In this document: piece after piece, positions 9,212-20,634 of the stretch
How positions within the stretch are numbered: position 1 is the stretch's first letter
How the letters are laid out: the number at the start of each line of letters is the position of its first letter
Assembly: GCA_021018815.1 (NCBI GenBank)
Contig: JAITYX010000033.1
Coordinates: 2,555,501-2,619,500 of the forward strand
Length of the DNA: 64,000 bases
Origin: Talinum fruticosum
Taxonomy: Eukaryota; Streptophyta; Magnoliopsida; Caryophyllales; Talinaceae
Direction of reading: 5' to 3'
Made by a program: the position numbers and the translations under genes
The notes under the pieces: generated by a model
What the model was told of the DNA's origin: nothing
Seen by the model: the letters and a program-made list of their open reading frames with translations, nothing else
The model's database searches: none

Positions 9212-11019
9212 GTGTCGTCTCTTATCTCTTTATTTCTATGTTTTGTTTTGTTGGCTCGATAATGATAATCCCGAGCCCTGTTTGTGGATTTGGATCTCGG
9301 ACTATGATTGATTGGTGCAGCATAAGCCAGTAAACCACAAAGAACCCCTAGCACCAAATTAATAGCCTTTTGCCTTGGGTCGGTCCACAAACCCTTTTTT
9401 TCCGAACGATCCAAGAGCCAGGCTGAGCCTTTAGAGATTGTAGTGTTCGATGTTGTGTATCGAAAAATTCCGACACCGGAGTACTGTATTCTACTTTCAT
9501 TCAGAGTACAAGGAGGTGAAGACCTAAAGACGGTGTTAAAGTGTTGCATTTCATGATCAAGAGCATCAAAGTGCTGCATTTTAAGCTTCATAAGATAGCC
9601 CACATAAGGCTAGAAGCTTTCACCCTCGGAACGACGTCGTGGCTAACGGCTGCCTTCTAGAAGCATCAAGTGGAACGCTGCGTTTTGGTTTGGAGAGTCC
9701 TTGGAGACACAACTAGGGCACGAAACCCTAGGGCGTCCGGTTGGCCGGTGCTCGCCTTCCCTTTTTATCCGATTTTATCCCTTTCTAATCCAGTTCTATC
9801 TCTTAGGATTTGGCCCAATTTTATTTCAGTTGTTTGGACGGATTGATGGAGGCAAACCCTAGGTCATTTGTGACCTAGGTCCTCTTATATAAATAGAAAC
9901 GTATGGCTCTCATTCTCATACGGCTTCGTGCCTCGACGATTATGCTACCGAAAGCTAACTAGAGCACTCTCATCTAAACGTTACTTTGCTTGAAATTTCC
10001 ATAAGACACTAATATTTTACTAAGCTACTTGTTGAATGCGTGTAAAGAGTTAAAGAATATTCAATTATTATAATCTCCGGGCACCCATTCAACTAATCAT
10101 TACTATACCCTAGACACAATTCATAATACTAGCCCTTTTCTTTGGATTGTTGCCATTGCATCAAGAGATCTAGTGTGGAGATCCAAATCTGCAAGGTGAG
10201 ACAACCTAAGGGCCATAATTTATCCTTCGAACGAGTTACATTTAATTACTGTTTCTACTGTTTTCCATATTGTGGTTTAAGAGATGTAATCGCTTTAAAT
10301 TGCTCCCCGACCGATGTAATTTTTCTCTATTTCTCGCTTTTCTTTATCGCTTTCTTTATCGCTTTTCTTTATTAGTTTCCTAATTATGCTTTGGTTGCTT
10401 TAATTTCGTTTAGCGTGTCATTATATGCTTATTTTCTCGCATTATTCTAAGACACTACTCGAACTAGTAATAGCTGTCTTCGGACGGGCGGAACGGAAGA
10501 GTTTTCCCTACATTTCATACCCTCGCCCACGAATCCGATTCTCGATTCAAAGACCGATGGAATCATTTTAGCTTCTTTTAGTCTTAGTTTTCCCATATTA
10601 AGATTGAAAGAGAAAATTTTTTTTGTTAGTTTTTCTTTCCTAAAAACCTAATTGGCGACTCCCTTATTATGTATTTTGTTCTATTCAATTGCATCTCGGT
10701 GTTTTCCGGTTGCGGGAACAGTAAGAGGAGGTTACTGGATCCGCCCACTAGGGCAAAGGCCGAGGCCGACTCCTAACACCGGTTGCCGCTTGTATCGGGT
10801 GGTCGGCAAGTGAGGCTTCGGTTCAAATTGGTGTTTTTACACCAATCCGGCTCTAAAGCCTAACGGCAAGACCAAAACCCTAATTTTATTTTATTCCTTA
10901 ATTAGAAAATAAGATTCGATGAATTTTGAAAATAAATTCTAAAATAAAAGAATCAATAAAATTGCCATTCAAACTTTGACTAATTAATAAAATTATGAAA
11001 ATCTTAATAAAAGGTTCAT
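9197..11019 (+). repeat. 5' LTR of A2 (plus strand), truncated at its end
   Basis: It starts gtcgacacctaaaaagtgtcgtctc and matches the LTR at 29680 block by block: gatgataatcccgag, aacgacgtcgtgg, ggcaaaccc, and the cctaattggcgactccc segment near 10650. A TATA box tatataaata lies at 9886-9895, followed by a gctctcattctcat start region, so the promoter layout is visible. It is collinear with 32740-33011 up to 'aaaaggttcat' at 11019, where it switches abruptly to an S-family LTR. The LTR end, primer site and early leader are lost. The short frames inside (9205-9603 minus, 10142-10375) are incidental. Confidence 0.75.
9886..9895 (+). promoter_or_regulatory. TATA box of A2 5' LTR
   Basis: tatataaata, with the equivalent ctataaataga in the other A LTRs at about 30309-30320 and 35979-35988. 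It lies about 690 bp into the LTR, the expected U3/R position. Confidence 0.6.
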
Positions 11020-12085
11020 GTGTCTAATCTTGGGCCAAAGTATTTTATACTTTGAGAACCAAAATTGATTTACTTTTGTAGGTTATTCAATCGAGGATAC
11101 ACTTTTCAAACTACAAAAGTAACCTAGCTCGAACGTCAAATCACCAGCAGACATGGCTCTTCACCTTCTCCGCTCTAGTCCCGATAGATTGTGTTAGGGC
11201 TGTCTGTTTCCAAATCTGGAAAACTCGGAACTCCAAGCTTAACGGCGGTTTCCACCTTATCTTTCAAGACATCGCTAATGGTTTTGGGACTTCCAAGAGA
11301 GTTAAACCGTTGTCCAACGTTCATATTACAACGGATACTTTCCGAGTGACTCGAAAGCTTCTATCAACGGTCACAGAGGACTCTCGGACAGCGAGATGAA
11401 GATAACGGCTACTCTGCCTCGGTCATCTATAAATAGAAGCCATCTCACAAGACTTGAAGGTTGCCGAACATATTGTTAATACACATACTTGCTCAAAGTT
11501 ATTGTATTTACTTTCAATCTTCAACTTACAACTCCCACTCTGTAATTCATTACTTTCTAAGTTGTAAGGTCTTGTGCTCGATTACAAACTCTTTCTTACA
11601 TTCTTTGTAAGGTCCCTTGACTAAGCCGTAAGGGTTAACTCGGCTTAGTTGTCCCTAGCTGTAAGGGTTATCTCAGCTAGGAAGTACTAGATCGGATAAG
11701 GGAATTTCGAGTCTAGGAAAACTTGTATAGAGTTGTCTAAGGGAGCAACTCGGGTTAAGTCGGTTCACGGTATTTTGTGGACTCAAAATAGTGAATTTGA
11801 CTTCGTGTCTAGATTGACACGGTCCGTGGTTTTCTCGCCCTGAAGGGTTTCCACGTAAATTATAAGTGTTATCGTTACGAGTTAATTCTAGACTCGGACG
11901 GTTTACTTGCTCTTGCTCTTTCGATTGATAGCCTTCCGAGTCCAATCTTTTCGACCCGTTGATAGACTCGGAATGCGTCTCTGTCTCTATTACGTGCAAA
12001 AGAGTTTGATTTTCTCAAGAATCTTCTATCACCCTATTCACCCCTCCCTCTAGGGTGACTCAAACTCTCCCCGAGCAAACCTTCA
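11020..12085 (+). repeat. S-family LTR fragment, 5' part missing
   Basis: Begins mid-LTR at gtgtctaatcttgg and runs to the true LTR end gagcaaaccttca at 12085. It contains the S LTR landmarks: ctataaatagaagcc TATA region (about 11428), agggtttccacgt, and ccctattcacccctccctctagggtgac. About 535 bp of the start are absent compared with 30501-32102. No primer site follows, so it was a solo LTR or a recombination product. Frame 11673-11999 (minus) is incidental. Confidence 0.8.
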
Positions 12086-12660
12086 CGGGTTAGTTCGATT
12101 CGGGTTAACTTCGGGTCGATCTTGTTCGGGTCCGGTTCGGGTTCGGGTTCGGGTCAACTTCGGTTCGGTTTCGGGTTCGGGTCAACTTCGATTCGGGTAA
12201 ACTTCGGGTCTATCTCGTTCGGGTTTGTTCGGTTTCGGTTCGGGTCAACTTCGGTGCGGTTCAACTTCGGGTCAATCTCGTTCGGGTTCGATTCGGGTTA
12301 ATTTCGGATCTAGTCATAATCGGGTCACTTTTTGGATCAAAATCGATTCAAAATTGTACCACTATAGGCACAAAAGTCCATCCTGAGAGACCCAACAAAA
12401 AAATGTGGGTTGGGTCACTTTTATTCGGGTTAAATCGATACGGATCTGATTCGGTTCGGGGTCATTTTGGGTTCGGTTCGGTTTCGATTCGGGTCATTTT
12501 GCATTCGGGTCGGTTTCGGTTCGGGTCATTTTGGGTCGGTTCGGTTCGGGTCGGTTCATTTTGGTTTTCGGGTCAAAATCGGTTCAAGCTGTTTCGAATG
12601 TCGGTTCGGTTTGGGTTTCGGTTCATTCGAGTTGACCCGTTCGGTTCGGGTTAGTTTTGC
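12086..12660 (+). repeat. Degenerate TTCGGGT/GGTTCGGGTC simple repeat
   Basis: Dense irregular repetition of ttcgggt, ggttcgg and cgggtcaact, with a less repetitive gap at about 12305-12400. Two overlapping frames (12403-12694) give Gly/Phe/Arg/Ser-rich translations because of the repeat and are not genes. It lies between an S LTR end and the leader of A2. Confidence 0.85.
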
Positions 12661-13159
12661 CGAGTCTAATCATATAGGAAGCATTTTTCTCTAAGGATCA
12701 TGTCTATCAAGTCATTCATCTTATCATCATTTCATCCTTTATGTGCATCCAAATAAAAAGCATCCTTAGTCTCTTCGGGTCTTGCACTTGAGTCCGTTCC
12801 TCCTAAAAGTGATTTTCACTCACATGGTCCTAAACCTCATCCTTTGGGCTGTAAAATAGGGAAGTCTATGTCAACCGAGTATCGTCGAATTTGAGCTCTA
12901 AAAGATTAGAACGCCTCTCAAGGAGTCCAAGTACATCGTCATTTTTTTCTACTATGCGGTTTACATCGGTGCGACAAGCTTCGGTGCATACTACACCATC
13001 ACAATCCACTCCTTATTCTAAGACAAGTACCTAAAAGAGTTCCCTTCCAATGGATCCTTATCTCGAGTAGTACCTTAATCTCGATCAACTTATTGAGAAT
13101 ATAACAAAGGTGGAAACAGAGTTGAGTGATTAAGAAGAGCGAGATATCATCTATATAAA
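12661..13159 (+). other. A2 leader, non-coding
   Basis: Contains cctttatgtgcatccaaataaaa (12741-12763), the reverse complement of leader blocks in A1 (6383) and A3 (38310), and gcccaaaggatgag-like text matching 38190. It confirms that A2 is a plus-strand copy. No gene recognised. Confidence 0.55.
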
Positions 13160-14340
13160 GAGATCTTAAGGAAATCATAAGGGTTATCGAGGCCGATAAG
13201 AGAGATGAAGAAGCTGAACGTCCGAGAAGGAAAGAGGCCAAAGAAGCTGAACTTGTGAAAAGGGAAATGGCTTTGGTTATACCACCACCACCAATCCGAG
13301 TCATCTCCAGGTAGTCTCAAACATGAGTCCCTTAAGCTCGAATCCAAATTTCGGTCCGATTCCCGTATAGATCATATAGAACGGATGTTGAGGGATTCAT
13401 CCATGTTCAGCAATCATTATTTCGATCATAAGGGATTCACTTCAATCCCTAAGGGTAAACTACCTCCTAAGTTTACTATGCCCGATATTAAGTTCAAAGG
13501 TTCCGAAAATTCCAATAATCATGTAAGCAACTTCTTGCGAGCAATGACTCTCAAGAACATTCCTGAAGACACTTACCATATCATCTTTCCATGGACATTT
13601 GATATTGATGTAATGAAGTGGTATAATGCGATTGACCAATGCGAGGTTGCTAATTGGATAGATTTGTGCAAGGAGTTTCTCTATCAATACTCCTATAACA
13701 CCGATCTACCTGTCACTCTTAGAGACTCGTAATTAATCAATCAAGGTGAGAAGGAGAGCTTCACAGATTTCCTTACTAGATGGAGAGCAAAGGCAGCCCA
13801 TATGGTGGATCGACCCTCCGAGAAGGATCAAGTTCCAATCATCGTAAAGAAACTTCAACCCAATTATACTCAACACATCAAATTTCTACCCATGATGAAC
13901 TTTTCAACCCTTAGAGATGCTTGGTTTGCTGATAGAAGAAGAGCTATCCATCGTGACCACAAAAGTCGCGACCGGATATAAAGGTAATTATCATTATAAA
14001 GATAAGAAAACCTCCAATGTCGGCAATGCTACCGAGGGTGCGAGATGTCAATGCCCTCAACAGTATACCGACTACACTCCTATTGATACTACTTACATCA
14101 AAGCCCTTGACCGTCTCTTAGAAAAAGGGAAGATAGAATTGCCACCTATTAGAGTAAAATCGAAACCACGAAACAATCCAAAAACTCGGGATGCGGGAAA
14201 ATTTTGCAAATACCATCGTGCACGAGGACACGATACGTAATGCAGTGTTGGACATTCAAGAATAAACTAGAAAACATGTTTCGAAATGGCCAACTACCGT
14301 TGCCTAAGGCTGCCTAGAAGCCTAGCAACAATAAGAACCC
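13160..14340 (+). pseudogene. A2 gag, Tat/Ogre type, decayed
   Basis: N-terminal charged helix (EADKRDEEAERPRRKEAKEA, about 13180-13240) and PPPPIRV, then a stop. The core at 13385-13732 has LPPKFTMPDIKFKGSENS, DVMKWYNAID and LCKEFLYQYSYNTDLPVTL, typical of the Gypsy retrotransposon-gag family, ending in a stop at 13730. After frameshifts, WRAKAAHMVDRPSEKDQ and 13917-14240 (YTDYTPIDTTYIKALDRLL) follow, then the zinc-knuckle-like CKYHRARGHDT and, one frame away, CWTFKNKLENMF. It would form the capsid of a Tat/Ogre-like element. It is close to A3 gag, where VDYTPIDTTY also occurs. Confidence 0.8.
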
Positions 14341-14500
14341 CTCTAGGGGCACCTTAGCTATCTTCACCGAGCCCACACTAGGTCAATAGGATCCTTCCAT
14401 TTTTATCCGAGATGTTACCAAGTCGAAACCACTTTTTAACCTAACTTCGTTAGATCTAGAAGTCTAGGGGTTATGGGTAAGTGATAAAGAAGATGTCTAC
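14341..14500 (+). other. A2 gag-pro linker up to the solo LTR insertion
   Basis: Decayed coding-like sequence ending in gataaagaagatgtctac. The reverse complement occurs in A3 at about 36625-36660 without interruption, so this is the original A sequence. The last five bases, tctac (14496-14500), are the left copy of the target-site duplication. Confidence 0.6.
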
Positions 14501-16105
14501 TGAAGGTTTGCTCTGGGAGAGGCTAAGTCACCTTAGAGGGGGTGAATAGGGTGATGATGAAATTTGCTTGAAATTTAAAATAGATATGAATCCGAGGTGA
14601 GTGAGAGTCAAGGATGAGGTCAAAAAGTACTAACTCGGAATTTAGTGAAGAGTGAAGAAACAGATTATGCAGAATTCAAACCTGTCTAAGTCTAGAATGC
14701 ACTCGAAAAGAAATAACTCGAAAGTACGTGGAAACCCTCCTGGGGTAGAAAACCACGGATTGTGCTAATCCAAGCACGAAGTCAAATCCACTATTTTGAG
14801 TCCACAAAATACGAGTAGACTCGACTTGACCCGAGTTGCTCCCTTAAACAACTCCTTATAAGTTTTTCCTAGACTCGAAATTCCCTTATCTCGATCTAGT
14901 ACTTCCTAACCGAGATAACCCTTACGAGTTAGGGACAACTGAAGCTGAGTTAACCCTTACAGCTCAGTCAAGGGACCTTACTTAGAAAGTAAGGTAGAGA
15001 GTGTTTGTAATCGAGTACAAGACCTTACAACTCGGAGAAATAATAAATACGGAATTGGAGTTGAAAGTAGAAGATTGAGAATGAATACAATGACTTTTGC
15101 TCAAGTATGTGTATTAACAGTTGGTTCAGCAATCTTCAAGTCTTGGAAGTTGGCTCCTATTTATAGATGACCAAGCGGCTTAGCCGTTGTGTCCATCTTC
15201 CGACTAAAAGTCCCTTGTGACCGTTGTAATTGATTTTCCGAGTCACTCGGAAAATATCCGTTGAGATATGAACGTTGGGCAACGGCTCTTGACTCCTTTG
15301 GAAGTCCCAAAGCCACTGGTGGTGTCTTGAAAAATAAGGTGGAAACCACCGTTGAGCTTAGCATTGCAGATTTCCAGCTTTGGAAACGGACAACCCCGAC
15401 ACCGTGTCCGGGGCTAGGTCGGAGGTGGAAAAAGCCTTGTCTCGCTAGTGATTTGACGTTTTGAAGTCGGTTACTTTTGTAATTCAAAATTAGGATAGCC
15501 TCGTTTGAACAACCTACAAAAGTAAATCAATTTGGTTCTCAAAGTATAAAATACTTTGGTCAAAGATTAGACACGAGATAATAAGATAATTAAGATAATC
15601 AAGTGACTAATTATCTAAGTCGGAAAAGGAATGGAATTTTCGAGTATAATATCCATGATACTTAAAATTCCATCTTAGTCGAGTCTAGAAAATAATCAAG
15701 TCAAAGTAGAAGATCGGAGTAAACAAACTTGATCTAGACTAAACAAAGTTTAAACTAAATATGTTGACTTGGAATAGTAAATTAACAATGTAATTCCTGT
15801 AACATGAAGTCGGACTCGAGATTATGTGCGTGAAATAAAGTGTTTGAACATGCGATATATCCGAGCGTTGAGTGACTCATAACCGAGTGTGAAGTGGCAT
15901 GTAGAAATATGCTTTCGAGTCGGTCGTAGTCGGGCATAAACATATATAATAGTTTCTACAACACTCGGAGAAAATGTTATATCACTCGGAAAAGTTTCTA
16001 AGGCACATGGATCGACTTGAAATCAAAACCTTATAAGGGATGAAGTCTTATACCCGATTCCTCGATGGAGCTTAGAAAAGTGTAAGTATAAAGTCCGAGT
16101 CTTCA
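14501..16105 (-). repeat. S-family solo LTR with TSD TCTAC
   Basis: Complete 1605-bp LTR from tgaaggtttgctc to gagtcttca. It is flanked by tctac at 14496-14500 and at 16106-16110, with A2 sequence on both sides. This proves insertion into A2 followed by LTR-LTR recombination. A TATA-like ctatttatag (sense ctataaatag) lies at 15157-15166. Short frames inside are not genes. Confidence 0.9.
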
Positions 16106-16110
16106 TCTAC

Positions 16111-17221
16111 GAAACAAAAGGTGACAGTGATAACAACCGTGACTACTTTTGGGGCACACCATCCTTAAAAGAAGAAGACTTATGGGGAGACACTAAGATC
16201 CCCGCTATTCAATTTCTTACTAGATCGGGACGAAATAACACGCCCTTAGGTCCACAATAGACTCGGGAAGCCCCAAAGGAGCCCGAAACTACAAAGGAAG
16301 AAGACCCAATCCTTAAGCAACTCTAGAAATTAAAGGCCGACATTTCAATCTAGCAATTGATATCTGCTTCCTAGAAACATAGGCAAGCCTTGATCGATGC
16401 ACTCATCAAGATCGAAGTTTCTCCCGACACTACACCAGAGAAAGTAGTAGGATTGGTTAACAGTGGGGATGGAACCATTGCTTTTGATTAGAAGGATCTC
16501 TCGGAAGAAGGCATTGCACATAACAATCCCTTTTATTTAATCGTAACTTGCATCAAACAAGTTTGTTCCCCTAACCTTAGTAGCCAATGGATCAACAAGT
16601 ACACGTATGTCCTTGGAGAACTGCTAAGAGATTAGGAATTAGGGAGTAACAATTCTCTAAGTAGACTGTTCAACTTCGATCTTATGATAATTCTAGAAGA
16701 ACAGATCTTGGGAATAGTTACCTTGCCAATCAATATAGGGCCGTAGAGAGAAATATCGAGTTCCAAATCCTAGATATCCTAGCTACTTTAAATTTTTTTC
16801 TAGGACGCCCTTGGTTGCATGATCATCGAGCATTGGCCTCTACACTGCATTAGAAGGTCAAGATGATCATTAAAGGTCATGTTATAACAGATCAACAGGG
16901 ATAATCTCTGTGCTACTATCATTTCCAAAAAGTTCGTAGTGGAGATCGAGCACGATACTAATTATGAAGAACTTTATGGATTTGAAACCGTTGCTACCTT
17001 AGAAAGGTATGAAGAACCTTTTACCTTTAATCCTTATATCAACCCTAGTATCCAATCGATGCTTAAGAAGAAGGGTTATTTTCTAAGTATTGCTCGTAGG
17101 CCGAAGGGCATACCACCATATTTTTCCACCCCTTAAACTCACTAATAATTATAACTTTGGATAGGCTATCAACCTGCTACTAAGGAAATAGCTCGGCCAA
17201 GTGGGAAATCCAAGTGAAGAG
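16111..17221 (+). pseudogene. A2 protease region (start of pol), decayed
   Basis: Gypsy-type aspartic protease neighbourhood of A2. Across frames it reads IDALIKIEVSPDTTPEKV, VNSGDGTIAFD, EEGIAHNN, then a VTLPINIGP strand, and finally a LGRPW-like end near 16800 followed by HDHRALAST, as in Tat/Ogre protease domains. Frame 16939-17136 (EIEHDTNYEELYGFETVAT...) is the longest open piece downstream. The catalytic Asp motif is not readable. RT, RNase H and integrase never appear, because S LTRs and element P replace them. The matching A3 segment is at 36213-36800 (minus). Confidence 0.65.
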
Positions 17222-18646
17222 TGAAGGTTTGCTCGGGGAGAGTCCGAGTCACCCTAGAGGGGGTGAATAGGGTGATGGAAAATTCTTTGCGAGAACACAC
17301 ACCTTTTGACGAAAAGAATTTAAGGCAGTTTCGAGTCTAAGCACGGGGTCAGAAAATCTTGGATACGAGAATGCAATGAATCGAGTAAACAAGTACAGCA
17401 GGGCTGTCCGAGTCTAGAATGAACTCAGAAAGAGAACACAGAGATTTTACGTGGAAACCCTCCTGGGGCGAGAAAACCACGGCTCGTGTCAATCCGGACA
17501 CGAAGTCAAATCCACTATTTTGAGTCCACAAAATACCGTGAACTGACCGAACCCGAGCTGCTCCTTGGACAACTCTATACAAGTTTTCCTAGACTCGAAG
17601 TTACCTTATCCGATCTAGTACTTCCTAGCTGAGATAACCCTTACAGACTAGGGACAACTAAGCTGAGTTAACCTTGACGAGCTTAGTCAAGGGACCTTAC
17701 AAAGAATGTAAGAAGAGTTTGTAACTAAGTACAAGACCTTACAACTCGGAAAGTAATGAATTACAAAGTGCGGGTTGTAAGTTGAAGATTGTGAGTAAAT
17801 ACAATAACTTTGATCAAGTAAGAGTATAGACAATATGTTCGGCAACCTTCAACTCTTGTGAAGTGGCTTCTATTTATAGATAACCAAGCGAGTAGCCGTT
17901 ATCTTCATCTGCTGACCGAGAGTCCTCTCGTGACCGTTGTGAAAGGCTTTCCGAGTCACTCGGAAAGTATCCGTTGAAATATGGACGTTGGACAACAGTT
18001 TAACTCTCTTGGAAGTCCTAAAATCATCGGTTGTGTCTTGATAAATGTGGTGGAAACCACCGCTAAGCTTAGCGTTCCAGTTTCGGGATATGGAAGCGGA
18101 CGACTTCGACACGATCTTCCGAGACTAAAGCGAGGGAAGGTGAAAAGCCATATCTCGCTGGTGATTTGACGTTCGAAGCCGGCTACTTTTGTAGTTTGAA
18201 AAGATATCCTCGATTGAATAACCTACAAAAGTAAAAACACCTTTGGTTCTCAAAGTAAACAATACTTTGGTCCAAGGTTAGACACGGATAATAAAATAAT
18301 TATTAAAATTATGCAATTGATTATCCGAGTCGAAAAGAAATGGAATTTTCCGAGTCTAATATCCATGATACTCGGAATTCCATATGACTTATTCTTAGGT
18401 AAAGAATCAAGTTTTATAACGAATATCGAGTGGGAAAAACTTGATATAGACTAAGCATGAAATGAACTACGAATGCCGACTATGCAAACAATAGATTAGA
18501 TAACCACAAGTCGGATTCCGAGTGAGAAGCGGCGGAATACCGATACACTCAAAATGCGAATAGTCCGAGTGAGAGTGGACTCGGAATAAAGAACTAGTTT
18601 TCCGAGTCGCTAACCGAAAAGCAATAATTGAAGGCCGAAACACTTA
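17222..18646 (-). repeat. S-family LTR interrupted by a second S LTR
   Basis: Starts tgaaggtttgctcgg, with the usual tagagggggtgaatagggtg and acgtggaaaccctcctgggg blocks. It stops after 'gccgaaacactta' at 18646, where another S LTR begins. In the neighbour the matching text continues 'acttatttaactcaag', so about 150-200 bp of this LTR are missing or displaced. The right-hand duplicate of its flank (aagag) was not found. Confidence 0.8.
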
Positions 18647-20214
18647 TGAAGGTTTGCTCAAGGAGAGTCCGAGTCACCCTAGAGGGGGTGAATAGGGTGA
18701 TAGAAAATTCTTTACGAAAATGCACACTTTTGCGCAGAAAGAGGCAAAGACAGAATCCGAGTCTAATAACAGAGTGAGAAAAGATTGGACTCGAAAGCAA
18801 TGAATCGAAGAAGCAAGAGCACTAAGGCTGTCCGAGTCTAGAATGAACTCGGAAAAGGAACACAGAGATTTTACGTGGAAACCCTCCTGGGGCGGAAAAC
18901 CACGGCCCGTGTCAATCCGGACACGAAGTCAAATCCACTATTTTGAGTCCACAAAATACCGTGAACTTGACGGAACCCAAGTTGCTCCCTTAGACAACTC
19001 TATACAGATTTTCCTAGACTCGAAGTTACCTTATCCGATCTACTACTTCCTAGCTGAGATAACCCTTACAGCTAGGGACAACTAAGCTGAGTTAACCTTT
19101 ACGAGCTTAGTCAAGGGACCTTACAAAGAATGTATGAAGTGTTTGTAACGAAGTACAAGACCTTACAACTCGAAAGTAATGAATTACGAGTGGGAGTTGT
19201 AAGTTGAAGATTGAGAGTAAATACAATAACTTTGATCAAGTAAGTGTATAGACAATATGTTCGGCAACCTTCAAGTCTTGTGAAGTGGCTTCTTTTATAG
19301 ATAACCAAGCGAGTAGCCGTTATCTTCATCTGCTGACCGAGAGTCTTCGTGACCATTGGTAGAAGCTTTTGAGTCACTCGAAAGTATCCGTTGAAATATG
19401 AACGTTGAACAACGGTTTAACTCTCTTGGAAGTCCCAAAACCATCGGTTGTGTCTTGAAAAATAAGGTGGACACCACCGTTAGGCTTAGCGTTCCAGTTT
19501 TCCGGATATGGAAGCGGACGACTTCGACACAATTTTCCGAGACTAAAGCGGGGAAGGTGAAAAGCCATATCTCGCTGGTGATTTGACGTTACAAGCCAGC
19601 TACTTTTGTAGTTTGAAAAGATATCCTCGATTAAATAACCTACAAAAGTAAAACACCTTTGGTTCTCAAAGTATAACATATTTTGGTCCAAGGTTAGACA
19701 CGGATAACAAAATAATTTTGAAAAATTACGCAATTGATTATCCGAGTCGAAAAGAAATGGAATTTTCGAGTCTAATATCCATGATACTCGGAATTCCATA
19801 TGACTTAGTCTTAAGTAAAGAAACACGTTCTATAGCGAATATTAGAGTGAGAAAGAACTTGATATAGACTAAGCATGAAATGAACTATGAATGCCGACTA
19901 TGCAAACAATAGAGTAAATAGCCACAAGTCGATTCCGAGTGAGAAACAGCGGAATACTCGGTATATTCAAAATGCGATTAATTTGAGTGAGAGTGGACTC
20001 GGAATAAAGAACCGGTTTTCGAGGCGCTTACTTAAAAACGATTAAAGAGATATGTGAAGGCCGAATCGCATAGAGAAGATACTTATTTAACTCAAGTAAG
20101 TTTCTAAGACACGAGAGAATGCCTTGGAATCAAAACTCTATATGAATGACATCGTTATACCCGATTCCTTTTGCATGACTCGAAAAGATATAGAGCAGAG
20201 TGTCCGAGTCTTCA
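18647..20214 (-). repeat. 3' LTR of element P (S family)
   Basis: Complete LTR of 1568 bp, tgaaggtttgctcaagg to gagtcttca, very similar to 17222-18646. It is followed on the right by a polypurine tract (complement) at 20215-20232, so it is a downstream LTR of a minus-strand element rather than a solo LTR. The frames at 19374-19826 and similar are antisense noise. Confidence 0.85.
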
Positions 20215-20634
20215 ATCTCCCCTTTTGATGAAAGACATTCCATACTTAAACAGAAACTTTGTTAGAGGAAAACAGATTGATTCCGAGTAGTTTGATAGAA
20301 AGTAAGGCATATTGAATAGATCGTAGCAATATACACTATATCGGAGCAAATTAAAGTATGCTTTAACTCATTAACTCGTAAAAGAAAGAACTCGGAAATG
20401 AATAAGGAAATGCATCGATTCATTAAAAGAAATTACAAGGGCTGAAAGAACTCCCCTAGACAAGACAACCAGTTTCGACTACATTTTCTCCCCCTTGCCT
20501 TTCAAGCAAAAACAAGAAACAAAAAGAAGGGAGAAAAGTACAAGTAAAACACATAAGTTGTCCGGACAAAAAGAAAATTTTGAAGCAAAAATTCGGAGAT
20601 AAAAGGCCTGTAAGGGAAGCATGTTCAACCTCTA
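20215..20634 (-). other. 3' UTR of element P with two polypurine tracts
   Basis: Plus-strand atctccccttttgatgaaag at 20215-20233 and ttctcccccttgcctttca at about 20484-20503 read on the sense strand as catcaaaaggggagat and gcaagggggagaa. The identical pair, at the same spacing, is in S1 at 40220-40240 and 40482-40502. This double PPT is a Sirevirus trait. No gene here. Confidence 0.75.

Noticed and set aside
9205..9603. 132-codon minus-strand frame near the LTR junction
   Set aside because: Inside the A2 LTR, antisense to it; the equivalent at 29796-30086 has a different frame and composition.
12403..12694. Two overlapping plus-strand frames with Gly/Phe/Arg/Ser-rich products
   Set aside because: They are translations of the TTCGGGT simple repeat; no domain, no start context.
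19374..19826. 150-codon minus-strand frame in S LTR
   Set aside because: Inside an LTR; other copies of the LTR do not keep it open.
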